64,000 nt of DNA, taken from positions 434,001 to 498,000 of the forward strand of contig NZ_FMUJ01000005.1 in NCBI RefSeq assembly GCF_900100965.1, given 5' to 3'. The notes beneath the pieces are model-generated. The model was given only the letters and a program-made list of their open reading frames with translations. It ran no database searches and was not told the DNA's origin. The first letter of the stretch is position 1; each line of letters opens with the position of its first letter. The translations under genes were made by a program, and so were the position numbers. The DNA is from Variovorax sp. EL159. Lineage in GTDB: Bacteria > Pseudomonadota > Gammaproteobacteria > Burkholderiales > Burkholderiaceae_C. Below, in pieces: positions 34,969-43,365 of the stretch.

Positions 34969-37884
34969 TCACTGGCAGGCTTCGCAGGTCGGATCGTCCA
35001 CACCGCAGAACGCGATGTCGGTGGCAGGCATTGCGCTCATCTGTGCCTTCGCTGCAGCAGCGGCGGCTTCGAGTGCGCTCATGCCCGAAGGTGCGTCGTT
35101 GCCCGACGACACCGCGTTGAGACGGCCCGACTGCACCGTCGATTTTTCGGCGTGCGTCGCGCTCTGCGTGCGCAGGTAGTAGGTGGTCTTCAGGCCACGC
35201 AGCCATGCGAGCTTGTAGGTGTCGTCGAGCTTCTTGCCCGATGCGCCGGCCATGTAGATGTTCAGCGACTGCGCCTGGTCGATCCACTTCTGGCGACGCG
35301 CGGCGGCTTCGACCAGCCACGTCGTTTCGACTTCGAACGCGGTGGCGTAGAGCGCCTTCACGTCCTGCGGCACGCGGTCGATGGGGCGCAGCGAACCGTC
35401 GAAGTGCTTCAGGTCCATCACCATCACGTCGTCCCACAGGCCCAGGCGCTTCAGGTCGCGCACCAGGTAGTGGTTGATCACGGTGAATTCGCCCGACAGG
35501 TTCGACTTGACCGACAGGTTGCCGAAGCAGGGTTCGATCGACGCGTCGACACCGATGATGTTCGAGATGGTCGCGGTCGGAGCGATGGCCACGCAGTTCG
35601 AATTGCGCATGCCGTCGGCCTTGATCTTCGAGCGCAGCGCGTCCCAGTCGAGGGTGGCCGAGCGGTCGACCTCGACGTAGCCGCCGCGTGCCTTCTCGAG
35701 CAGGTCGAGCGAGTCGATCGGCAGGATGCCCTTGTCCCACAGCGAGCCCTTGTAGCTCGAGTACTTGCCACGTTCGCGCGCCAGCTCGGTCGAGGCCCAG
35801 TAGGCGTGATAGCAGATCGCTTCCATCGATTCGTCGGCGAACTGCACGGCTTCCTGCGAAGCGTAAGGAATGCGCAGTTCGTACAGCGCGTCCTGGAAGC
35901 CCATCAGGCCCAGGCCGACCGGACGGTGGCGCAGGTTCGAGTCGCGCGCCTTCTTCACGGCGTAGTAGTTGATGTCGATCACGTTGTCGAGCATGCGCAT
36001 CGCGGTCGAGATCGTCTTCTTCAGCTTGGCCTGATCGACCTTGCCGTCCTTCAGATGCTGCAGCAGGTTCACCGAGCCGAGGTTGCACACGGCGGTTTCG
36101 GTGTCGCTGGTGTTCAGCGTGATCTCGGTGCACAGGTTCGACGAGTGAACCACGCCGGCGTGCTGCTGCGGCGAGCGCACGTTGCAGGCGTCCTTGAACG
36201 TGATCCAGGGGTGGCCGGTCTCGAACAGCATCGTGAGCATCTTGCGCCACAGGTCGGTCGCCTGGAGCGTGCGCGCGGGCTTGATCTCGCCGCGGGCGGC
36301 CTTCTCTTCGTAGGCGACGTAGGCCTTCTCGAAGTCGGCACCGAACAGGTCGTGCAGGTCAGGCACGTTGGAGGGCGAGAACAGCGTCCAGGTGCCCTTT
36401 TCCATCACGCGGCGCATGAACAGGTCGGGGATCCAGTTGGCGGTGTTCATGTCGTGCGTGCGGCGGCGGTCGTCGCCGGTGTTCTTGCGCAGCTCCAGGA
36501 ACTCCTCGATGTCGAGGTGCCAGGTTTCCAGGTACGTGCAGACGGCGCCCTTGCGCTTGCCGCCCTGGTTCACGGCCACGGCCGTGTCGTTCACCACCTT
36601 CAGGAACGGCACCACGCCTTGCGATTCGCCGTTGGTGCCCTTGATGTGGCTGCCGAGTGCGCGCACACGGGTCCAGTCGTTGCCCAGGCCGCCGGCGAAC
36701 TTCGAGAGCAGCGCGTTTTCCTTGATCGACTCGTAGATGCCGTCCAGGTCGTCGGGCACGGTGGTGAGGTAGCAGCTCGACAGCTGCGAGCGCAGCGTGC
36801 CGGCGTTGAACAGGGTGGGTGTGCTCGACATGAAATCGAACGACGACAGCACTTCATAGAACTCGATGGCGCGGGCTTCGCGGTCGATTTCGTTCAGCGA
36901 CAGGCCCATGGCCACGCGCATGAAGAACGCCTGCGGCAGCTCGATGCGGGTCTTGCGCACGTGCAGGAAGTAGCGGTCGTACAGGGTCTGCAGGCCAAGG
37001 TAGTCGAACTGGTTGTCGCGTTCGGCCTTCAGTGCCGCGCCCAGGCGGGGCAGGTCGTACTGCAGCAGCTTTTCGTCGAGCAGCTCGTTCTCGACGCCCT
37101 TCTTGATGAACTGCGGGAAGTAGTCGGCGTAGGCGGTGGCGCGGTCGACCGGCATCACTTCGCGGCCGATGATCTCCTTGAAGATCGTGTGCAGCAGCAG
37201 GCGCGCGGTGGCGAAGGTGTAGTCGGGGTCTTTCTCGATCAGCGTGCGGGCGGCCAGGATCGACGCCTTGTAGACCTCGTCGAGCGGCACGCCGTCGTAC
37301 AGGTTGCGCATCGTCTCGGCGACGATCGGCGCGGCCGTGATGCTCTCGCCCAGGTTTTCGCAGGCCGACTCGATCAGGCCCTTGAGTTCGTTCAGGTCGA
37401 GCGCGACGAGCTCGCCGTTGTCCAGCACATGCAGTGCGGGCGCTGCCGGCGTTTCCTGCTCGACTTGCCTGGAGCGCTCTTGCGTGCGGCGTTCGCGGTA
37501 CAGCACGTACGCGCGGGCGATCTCGTGGTGGCCGCCGCGCATCAGGCCGAGCTCGACCTGGTCCTGCACGTCTTCGATGTGGAAGGTGCCGCCGCCCGGA
37601 CGCGAGCGCACCATGGCGCGGATCACGCCTTGCGTGAGCGTGTCGACGGTCTCGCGCACGCTGGCCGAAGCCGCGCCCTGGGTGCCGTGCACGGCCAGGA
37701 AGGCCTTCATCATCGCGATGGCGATCTTGTTCGGCTCGAAGGGAACGACGGCGCCGTTGCGGCGGATGATCTGGTAGTGCGCCAGGTTCTGGCCGGTGGG
37801 GGAGCCAGCAGTGTCTCGCTGCTGCTGCGGTGGCGTCGAGGGAACGGCACGCGGGGTCGATGGGGTGTTCAGGGCTGTTTGCAT
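34969..37884 (-). CDS. nrdA: Ribonucleoside-diphosphate reductase class Ia subunit alpha
   Basis: Catalytic subunit that makes deoxyribonucleotides. 971 aa from the ATG at 37884, which has AGAGGAAG in front; the longer frame adds 7 residues. An ATP-cone occurs at about 38-130 (IRRNGAVVPFEPNKIAIAM), the activity-control domain. The radical site segment SSCYLTT, the NLCTEI cysteine region and the C-terminal CxxC (CGVDDPTCEACQ) used for re-reduction are all present. Longer than the E. coli protein (761 aa), as is typical for this lineage. NrdR-like boxes lie about 83-128 bases upstream. Confidence 0.95.
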   Translation of the reverse strand: MQTALNTPSTPRAVPSTPPQQQRDTAGSPTGQNLAHYQIIRRNGAVVPFEPNKIAIAMMKAFLAVHGTQGAASASVRETVDTLTQGVIRAMVRSRPGGGTFHIEDVQDQVELGLMRGGHHEIARAYVLYRERRTQERSRQVEQETPAAPALHVLDNGELVALDLNELKGLIESACENLGESITAAPIVAETMRNLYDGVPLDEVYKASILAARTLIEKDPDYTFATARLLLHTIFKEIIGREVMPVDRATAYADYFPQFIKKGVENELLDEKLLQYDLPRLGAALKAERDNQFDYLGLQTLYDRYFLHVRKTRIELPQAFFMRVAMGLSLNEIDREARAIEFYEVLSSFDFMSSTPTLFNAGTLRSQLSSCYLTTVPDDLDGIYESIKENALLSKFAGGLGNDWTRVRALGSHIKGTNGESQGVVPFLKVVNDTAVAVNQGGKRKGAVCTYLETWHLDIEEFLELRKNTGDDRRRTHDMNTANWIPDLFMRRVMEKGTWTLFSPSNVPDLHDLFGADFEKAYVAYEEKAARGEIKPARTLQATDLWRKMLTMLFETGHPWITFKDACNVRSPQQHAGVVHSSNLCTEITLNTSDTETAVCNLGSVNLLQHLKDGKVDQAKLKKTISTAMRMLDNVIDINYYAVKKARDSNLRHRPVGLGLMGFQDALYELRIPYASQEAVQFADESMEAICYHAYWASTELARERGKYSSYKGSLWDKGILPIDSLDLLEKARGGYVEVDRSATLDWDALRSKIKADGMRNSNCVAIAPTATISNIIGVDASIEPCFGNLSVKSNLSGEFTVINHYLVRDLKRLGLWDDVMVMDLKHFDGSLRPIDRVPQDVKALYATAFEVETTWLVEAAARRQKWIDQAQSLNIYMAGASGKKLDDTYKLAWLRGLKTTYYLRTQSATHAEKSTVQSGRLNAVSSGNDAPSGMSALEAAAAAAKAQMSAMPATDIAFCGVDDPTCEACQ

Positions 37885-37966
37885 TCGCTTCCTCTCGGTT
37901 GGCAATTCTTGTTGGATGGCGACGCCTTGGCCGGGCGTCGCGCCGACATTGAGCGTCGGACGGAAG

Positions 37967-38012
37967 ACACTATATCTAGGGTGTAGAGGGGCTACAACCC
38001 ACTAGATGTAGC
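37967..38012. promoter_or_regulatory. NrdR-like box pair upstream of nrdA
   Basis: ACACTATATCTAGGGT (37967-37982) matches 14 of 16 bases of the palindromic NrdR box ACACTATATATAGTGT. A weaker second copy, ACCCACTAGATGTAGC (37997-38012, about half matching), lies 30 bases further, close to the three-turn spacing usual for NrdR. Known family knowledge: NrdR represses nrd genes. The rest of the 350-base gap (37885-38234) shows no gene. Confidence 0.65.
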
Positions 38013-38234
38013 GTTTTCCTCTGGATACAACCATGACTCGTATTCCTTTCGGCGTAGGACACGGCCAGCGATGCCGCATCAATACTGATTCATGGTCGCG
38101 CAACCCGCATGGAGCTTGGCTCGCAGCCCGATTTAGGCCTGCAGGGCGCATGGTTGCTCGATCGAGCGGTCGCAATTCTCGCATTGATGCGACGCAAGAT
38201 CGGCGCATCGCGGGCCGTCGGCCGATTGAAAAAA

Positions 38235-38837
38235 TTAGCGCTGCGCCACCTGCTCGGGAAACATTCGTGGATTCCAGCCGAGATGTTCGCGCAGCAGGCG
38301 CCAGTCGAAACCGCTGCCGGGGTCCTGCTTGCGGCCCGGCGCAATGTGCTCGTGGCCGGCGATGTGCGCGATGGCGTAGTGCTGCGCGATGGCGGCGCAG
38401 AGGCTCGCGAGCGTCTCGTATTGCGGTGCCTCGAAGTGCTCGCCTTCGAGGCCTTCGAGCTCGATGCCGATCGAGTCGTCGTTGCAGTTGCCGCGCCCGC
38501 GCCACGACGACACGCCGGCATGCCAGGCGCGGTCGTCGCAACTCACGAACTGCCAGAGCTCGCCGTTGCGGCGCACATAGAAATGCGAGGACACCTCGAG
38601 CCCGCGGATGCCCTGGAAGTAAGGGTGCGCGTCCCAGTCGAGCTGGTTGGTAAAGAGCTGCTGCACCGCGTTGCCGCCGTATTCGCCGGGCGGCAGGCTG
38701 ATCGAATGCAGCACGATCAGGTCGGTCTGAGCACTGGCGGGGCGAGGGCCGAAATTCGGTGAACGCAGCGCCTTGGCGAAGCGGTACCAGCCGGCCTGCC
38801 AGAGGCCGCTGTCGGTGGCGTTGTCAGTCGTCGGCAT
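38235..38837 (-). CDS. ampD: 1,6-anhydro-N-acetylmuramyl-L-alanine amidase AmpD
   Basis: Cytosolic zinc amidase of murein recycling. 200 aa from the ATG at 38837. Zinc ligands are His in LIVLHSISLP near 43, His in HIAGHEHIAPGRKQDPG near 160 and the following Asp. The N-terminal GWYRFAKALRSPNFGPRP is the family signature. Its start overlaps the pilR stop by 14 bases, so it may be cotranscribed with pilS-pilR. Confidence 0.93.
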   Translation of the reverse strand: MPTTDNATDSGLWQAGWYRFAKALRSPNFGPRPASAQTDLIVLHSISLPPGEYGGNAVQQLFTNQLDWDAHPYFQGIRGLEVSSHFYVRRNGELWQFVSCDDRAWHAGVSSWRGRGNCNDDSIGIELEGLEGEHFEAPQYETLASLCAAIAQHYAIAHIAGHEHIAPGRKQDPGSGFDWRLLREHLGWNPRMFPEQVAQR

Positions 38838-40383
38838 GGCTGCTGGCGCCATCGTCGCCGCTCGGCGTGGTGATGCCCAACCGGGCGATGCGGTAGCGGA
38901 TCTGCCGCAGGCTCATGCCGAGCCGCGAGGCGGCGGCGGTGCGGTTGAAGCCGCTCTCGTGCAGTGCGCGCACCAGGATTTCGCGTTCCTGCTGGTCGAG
39001 GTAGGCCTGTAGGTCGGACGGCAGCGGCGGCGGCGCGGGGCGAACGGGCTCTGCGATGGCAACCGGCGCAAGCACGAGCGCGGCAGGCGGATCGCCGGCA
39101 AACGACAGTGGCGCAGGCGCCGTGGACGCGGCTTCCGCAGCGGCCGCCGCAGCCGTGGCCGCGGCACCCATCAGGTCGAGGTGCAGTTCGTCGCCGTCGT
39201 TGAGCGCGACCGCGCGATGCAGCAGGTTTTCGAGTTCGCGCACGTTGCCGTCGAGCGGATGCAGCGCCAGCCGGCGCAGCAGCTCGGTCGACAGGTGCGG
39301 CACCGGCAGGCCGCCGTCTTGCGCGATGCGGGAGAGCAGGGCGGCGCACAGCGCGGGCAGGTCTTCGCGGCGGTCGCGCAGCGCGGGCACCGCGATCTCG
39401 ATCACGTTGAGGCGATAGAAAAGGTCTTGCCTGAAGCGCGCGGCCTGCACCTCGGCATGCAGATCCTTGTGCGTGGCGCTCACGATGCGCACGTCGACCG
39501 CGTCTTCCTGCGTCGAACCGATCGAGCGCACGCTGCGCTCCTGGATGGCGCGCAGCAGCTTCGACTGCATGGCCAGCGGCAGGTCGCCGATTTCGTCGAG
39601 GAACAGCGTGCCGCCGCGCGCGGCCTGGAAGTAGCCGTCGCGGTCTTGCGCGGAGCCGGTGTACGAGCCCTTCTTGGCGCCGAAGAATTCGGCTTCGAGC
39701 AGGTTCTCGGGAATCGCGCCGCAGTTCACCGCGACGAAGGGTCCTTCGCTGCGCTGGCTGCAGGCATGCACCGCACGCGCCACCAGTTCCTTGCCGGTGC
39801 CCGATTCGCCGCGCACCAGCACCGGCGCCATGCCGCGCGCCACTTTCGCGATGCGTGACTTGACGAGACGCATGGGTTCCGAATCGCCCACCAGCCGGTC
39901 GAGCGCGGCGACACCGCTGCCCGACGTCACCACCGGTGCCTCGCTGCTGGCCGGCGCCGCCTGGGCGGGCCGCGTCGGCGGTTGCGGTGTCAGCCGCGCC
40001 TGCACGGCGGAGGCGACGACGGCGCGGAACTGCTTCAGGTCGACAGGTTTTGTGAGGTAGTCGAAGGCCCCGGCCTTCAGTGCCTCGACCGCGTTCTCGG
40101 CCGAGCCGTAGGCGGTCATCACCACGCAGCGTTCGCTGCGCTGGTCTTTCTGGATGCGATGGATGATTTCCATGCCCTGCCCGTCAGGCAGCCGCATGTC
40201 GGTGATCACCGCGTCGAAGCGGCCGGCCTCCAGGTGCTGCCAGGCTTCGGACACGCTGCCCGCGGCCTCGACGCGATAGCCCTCGCGCAGCAGCGTCAGT
40301 TCGTAAAGCGTGCGCAGATCGGGTTCGTCGTCGATGACCAAGATCTGCGCGGGGCGCTGGGTGGAGGGGTGCGGGGTGCTCAC
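38824..40383 (-). CDS. pilR: Sigma-54-dependent response regulator PilR
   Basis: 519 aa. Receiver domain (1-130) with phospho-acceptor D62 in VITDMRLPDG and Lys in LTKPVD. The AAA+ domain has Walker A GESGTGKE (192-199) and a sigma-54 contact loop reading GSYTGS at 239-244. A Pro/Ala-rich linker and a Fis-type helix-turn-helix near 465-505 (FNRTAAASRLGMSLRQIRYR) follow. With PilS upstream it fits the activator of type IV pilin genes; pilA is not in the window. Confidence 0.92.
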   Translation of the reverse strand: MSTPHPSTQRPAQILVIDDEPDLRTLYELTLLREGYRVEAAGSVSEAWQHLEAGRFDAVITDMRLPDGQGMEIIHRIQKDQRSERCVVMTAYGSAENAVEALKAGAFDYLTKPVDLKQFRAVVASAVQARLTPQPPTRPAQAAPASSEAPVVTSGSGVAALDRLVGDSEPMRLVKSRIAKVARGMAPVLVRGESGTGKELVARAVHACSQRSEGPFVAVNCGAIPENLLEAEFFGAKKGSYTGSAQDRDGYFQAARGGTLFLDEIGDLPLAMQSKLLRAIQERSVRSIGSTQEDAVDVRIVSATHKDLHAEVQAARFRQDLFYRLNVIEIAVPALRDRREDLPALCAALLSRIAQDGGLPVPHLSTELLRRLALHPLDGNVRELENLLHRAVALNDGDELHLDLMGAAATAAAAAAEAASTAPAPLSFAGDPPAALVLAPVAIAEPVRPAPPPLPSDLQAYLDQQEREILVRALHESGFNRTAAASRLGMSLRQIRYRIARLGITTPSGDDGASSHADD

Positions 40384-40387
40384 GGCG

Positions 40388-42085
40388 CTATTGTGTCAGC
40401 CGGTTTTCGCTGGCGGCGAAACTGACGAAGAATTCGTTGCCCTCGGGGCCGCCCGGCACGAGGGCGCGCCGCTCGTAGCCGATGGTGGCGCCGTGGCGCC
40501 GGCACAGCTCGCGGCACAGGAACAGGCCGAGCCCGCTCGAGCGGCTCTCGGACGAGAAGAAGGGCTCGAACAGGTGCCGCTTCACCGCGGGTTCCAGCGG
40601 CGCGCCGTCGCTCCAGACCATCAGGCTGGGCCGCTGGGTGGTGCCGCGATGCAGCGACGTCAGCACCTGGATCGAGCCCTCGCGCTTGCCGGCATAGCGC
40701 GCGGCGTTGTCGAGCAGGTTGACCATCAGGCGGCGCAGGTGTTCGGCGTCGAAGCGCACGTCGCTCTGCGGGGCGTCGAGCGCGATGAGCACGCCCTGGC
40801 GTTGTGTCTGGCGCACCCATTCGTCGGCCAGCACCTGCACCGCCGGGTCGAGCACCAGTTGCTCGCCGAGCGAAAGCACGCGTTGCTGGCGCGCCCGCGA
40901 GACGTCGAGCACGTCGTCCACGATGCGGGCGAGCCGCTGGGCGTTGTGCTGCACCATGCTTGTGAGCTTGCGGTGCGCGGGGTCGGTCAGGTCTTCGGCG
41001 AGCAACGCGCTGGCCTGGGTGATGGCGGCCAGCGGATTGCGGATCTCGTGCGCGACGGCGGCGGACATGCGGCCCATCGCGGCCAGCTTTTCGGTGCGGA
41101 TGCGGGCTTCGAGTTCGCGCAGGTCCTGCAGGAACATCACGCACAGGCTGTCGACGTGCCGGTCGCTGGTGGGCGTGAGCCGGGTGCGCACGCGCACCTC
41201 GCGCGCGGCGCCGCGCGCCTGCGCCACCGGGATTTCTTCGGACTGGGGCGTCCGGCGCGCGAAGGTCTGGCGCGCCAAGGCGGCCAGCGCGTGCCAGGCC
41301 GGCTGCGCGTGCAGCGCGAACGGCAAGGGCAGCTTCGACAAACCCTGCCCCAGGATCGCGTCGGCCGCCGGGTTGGCTGCGTGCACCAGGCCCTCGGCGT
41401 CGATCACCAGCACGCCTTCGCTCAGCGTCTCGATCACCAGGTCGTTGACCTGGGCCTGCATCTGCGCGCTGCTGCGGTTGCGCTGCGCCACGGCTTCCTC
41501 GCGCGTCAGGCGGCGGGCCAGTTCGTGGGCGAGCAAGGCCACCACGAAGAGGCCGGTGCCCGTGAGCGCCGCCTGCACGAAGCGCCCGGAAGAATCGACC
41601 GGCTGCTGCAGCCAGTGCCAGCCCGCATCGGCCAGCAGCAGCAGCGTGACGCTGGCCGTGGTGCCCAGGCTCACGGTCATCGTGCCGAGCACCGCGCTCA
41701 TGAGCACCGGCAACGCGAACAGCGGCGTGTAGTTGACGCTGCCGCCCTGGATCATCTGCAGCGACGTGAAGGCGGCGAGGTCCACGCCGATGGTCAGCAG
41801 CCAGAGCGGGGTGAAGCCGCGGATCGGCGGCACGAAGCGTGTGTAGCGCATGCCCAGCCAGCAGGCGACGAGGTAGCTGGCCGAGATCGCGATGGCCGCC
41901 GGCTGCATCGCCTGCCCGAGCGCGAACGCCACGCACTGCAGCAGCACCAGCACCAGCGCGATGAAGCAGCGCGCGACCATGAAGCCGCGCCACAGCCGTT
42001 GCAGGGCCGTGCTTTCGCCGCGGCCCTTTTCGAGCATGTCCCAGTCGGTGACCGGCTCGCCGCGCGACCAGAGAGGGGCGCTCAT
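40388..42085 (-). CDS. pilS: Sensor histidine kinase PilS
   Basis: 565 aa from the ATG at 42085. Six hydrophobic segments (about 36-190) form the membrane sensor; a PAS-like domain (about 212-320) and HisKA with phospho-acceptor H346 in AAVAHEIRNPLAAI follow. ATPase blocks are NLLDNAARYA and SGLGLFLCRELCRRHG. pilR starts 4 bases after its stop. The topology matches PilS of Pseudomonas. Confidence 0.92.
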   Translation of the reverse strand: MSAPLWSRGEPVTDWDMLEKGRGESTALQRLWRGFMVARCFIALVLVLLQCVAFALGQAMQPAAIAISASYLVACWLGMRYTRFVPPIRGFTPLWLLTIGVDLAAFTSLQMIQGGSVNYTPLFALPVLMSAVLGTMTVSLGTTASVTLLLLADAGWHWLQQPVDSSGRFVQAALTGTGLFVVALLAHELARRLTREEAVAQRNRSSAQMQAQVNDLVIETLSEGVLVIDAEGLVHAANPAADAILGQGLSKLPLPFALHAQPAWHALAALARQTFARRTPQSEEIPVAQARGAAREVRVRTRLTPTSDRHVDSLCVMFLQDLRELEARIRTEKLAAMGRMSAAVAHEIRNPLAAITQASALLAEDLTDPAHRKLTSMVQHNAQRLARIVDDVLDVSRARQQRVLSLGEQLVLDPAVQVLADEWVRQTQRQGVLIALDAPQSDVRFDAEHLRRLMVNLLDNAARYAGKREGSIQVLTSLHRGTTQRPSLMVWSDGAPLEPAVKRHLFEPFFSSESRSSGLGLFLCRELCRRHGATIGYERRALVPGGPEGNEFFVSFAASENRLTQ

Positions 42086-42101
42086 GAGAGGTGGTGCGCG
42101 A

Positions 42102-42368
42102 TCAGCCCGGCGCCGCGCCGGCCTGGCGGTGCGCAACGCTGCAATAGACTGTGCCGCCGGGGCCGGCGATCGCGTCGGTTGCGGGCAGGTGCAGGCCGCA
42201 ATGGGCGCAACGCACCATGGCCTGCGGCGGGCCGACCGAGGGCGCGCCGGGCGGCCGCTGCGCCCTGGCCGTGCGCTCGCGCTGCGCGTCGCGCATTTCC
42301 TCGCGGCGGTTCTTGCGCCAGAGCCAGATCGCGACCCAGAGCACGGCGAGGACAAGGAGGTACTTCAT
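42102..42368 (-). CDS. PP0621-type small membrane protein with a cysteine pair motif
   Basis: 88 aa from the ATG at 42368. One N-terminal membrane segment (KYLLVLAVLWVAIWLW), a basic region (RKNRREEMRDAQRERTAR), and a C-terminal finger-like part with MVRCAHCGLHLP and VYCSVAHR. This layout is that of the PP0621 family found beside pilS in beta- and gamma-proteobacteria; its function is not known. It overlaps the upstream CcsA-like gene by 4 bases (ATGA). Confidence 0.8.
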   Translation of the reverse strand: MKYLLVLAVLWVAIWLWRKNRREEMRDAQRERTARAQRPPGAPSVGPPQAMVRCAHCGLHLPATDAIAGPGGTVYCSVAHRQAGAAPG

Positions 42369-43180
42369 ACGGGAGGACGCGCCAGCACCACCTCGAGCAC
42401 GAAGCGCGAGCCCACGTAGGCCAGCAGCAGCAGGGCCGAGCCGGCGTACAGCACGCGCCGCGCCGTGCGGCCGCGCCAGCCGAAGCGCGCGCGCCCGATC
42501 AGCAGGACCGCGAACGTGACCCAGGCGAGCACCGAGAACGTCGTCTTGTGGTCCCACTTCCAGGCGCGGCCTGCGGCGCCGTACAACTGCTCGGTGAACA
42601 GCAGGCCCGCGAGCAGCGTGGCCGACAGCAGCACGAAGCCCGCGGTCACGAAGCGGAAAGTCAGGCGCTCGAGCGTGAGCAGCGGTACACCGCCTTCGGG
42701 AGGCGAGCCGCTGGCAAGGCGGATCTGCTTTTCGGCCCGGGTGATCAGCCAGGCGTGGACGACGGCCGCGCCGAACAAGCCATAGGACGCGATGCCCAGC
42801 GCAAGGTGCAGGGGCAGCCATGGCGAGGCGGTGACGTGCAGCGGCGTGCCGGGAAACAGGATGGCCAGCAGCACGGCGGCCGCCCCGAGCCAGGCGAGCG
42901 CGCGCCGCACCTTCAGTTGCGGATACATGCGGCTTTCGACCGCGTAGACAGTGAGCACCAGCCAGGCGGTGACCGAGAGCGCAGGCGCAAAACCGAAGCG
43001 CGGCTCGCTCCCGATCAGTCCGTGCGCCAGCACCGCCGCATGCAAAAGCCATGCAATTCCGAGGGCCCACTGGGTGGTCTGGCGACTCAGCCGGGCGCCC
43101 GCGGCGGCGGCAAAACCGTAGGCCGCCGCAGTGGCGATGCCCAGCGCCACGCCGAGTGGGGAGGGGATCGCTAAAATCAT
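42365..43180 (-). CDS. CcsA/YpjD-type cytochrome c assembly family membrane protein
   Basis: 271 aa with about eight hydrophobic segments. The family block WKWDHKTTFSVLAW near 208 resembles the tryptophan-rich CcsA/CcmC region; conserved His residues occur near 47 and 124. Next to ffh it corresponds to ypjD (also called a CorE or CcsA-like gene) in other proteobacteria. A true heme-handling role is not shown. It is divergent from ffh, with a repeat element in between. Confidence 0.82.
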   Translation of the reverse strand: MILAIPSPLGVALGIATAAAYGFAAAAGARLSRQTTQWALGIAWLLHAAVLAHGLIGSEPRFGFAPALSVTAWLVLTVYAVESRMYPQLKVRRALAWLGAAAVLLAILFPGTPLHVTASPWLPLHLALGIASYGLFGAAVVHAWLITRAEKQIRLASGSPPEGGVPLLTLERLTFRFVTAGFVLLSATLLAGLLFTEQLYGAAGRAWKWDHKTTFSVLAWVTFAVLLIGRARFGWRGRTARRVLYAGSALLLLAYVGSRFVLEVVLARPPV

Positions 43181-43195
43181 CGGTGGAGTTTATCT

Positions 43196-43280
43196 CCCCC
43201 AGGCTTGCGCACTTCGTGTCGCAGCGCCAACCCCCTCACCGGGGGCGACACCTGAGGCCCGGCAAAGCCGGTTCCTCGGT
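43196..43280 (+). repeat. Dispersed intergenic repeat, copy B
   Basis: Between the CcsA-like gene and ffh: CCCCCAGGCTTGCGCACTTC, then GTGTCGC, a CCCCCTCACCGGGGG palindrome, GCGACACCTGAGG and CCCGGCAAAGCCGGTTCC. It shares block order with copy A at 4407-4490, including the ACACC-GAGGCCCGGC-AAGCCGG tail. Confidence 0.7.
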
Positions 43281-43365
43281 GTCTCCCGAAGGGGCAGTAA
43301 ACGGCCGATCTCAGGTTCACGACTCTCCAATGACCCGCTGCGGCGGGCAGCAAGGCATCTCTTTC

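Noticed and set aside
35152..37986. 944-codon open frame on + opposite nrdA
   Set aside because: Antisense shadow of a confident high-GC gene; no domain or start signal, composition is that of reversed nrdA codons.
40310..43174. 954-codon open frame on + opposite pilR/pilS/ccsA-like genes
   Set aside because: Spans four real minus-strand genes and their gaps; His/Arg-rich shadow sequence typical of antisense GC-rich DNA.
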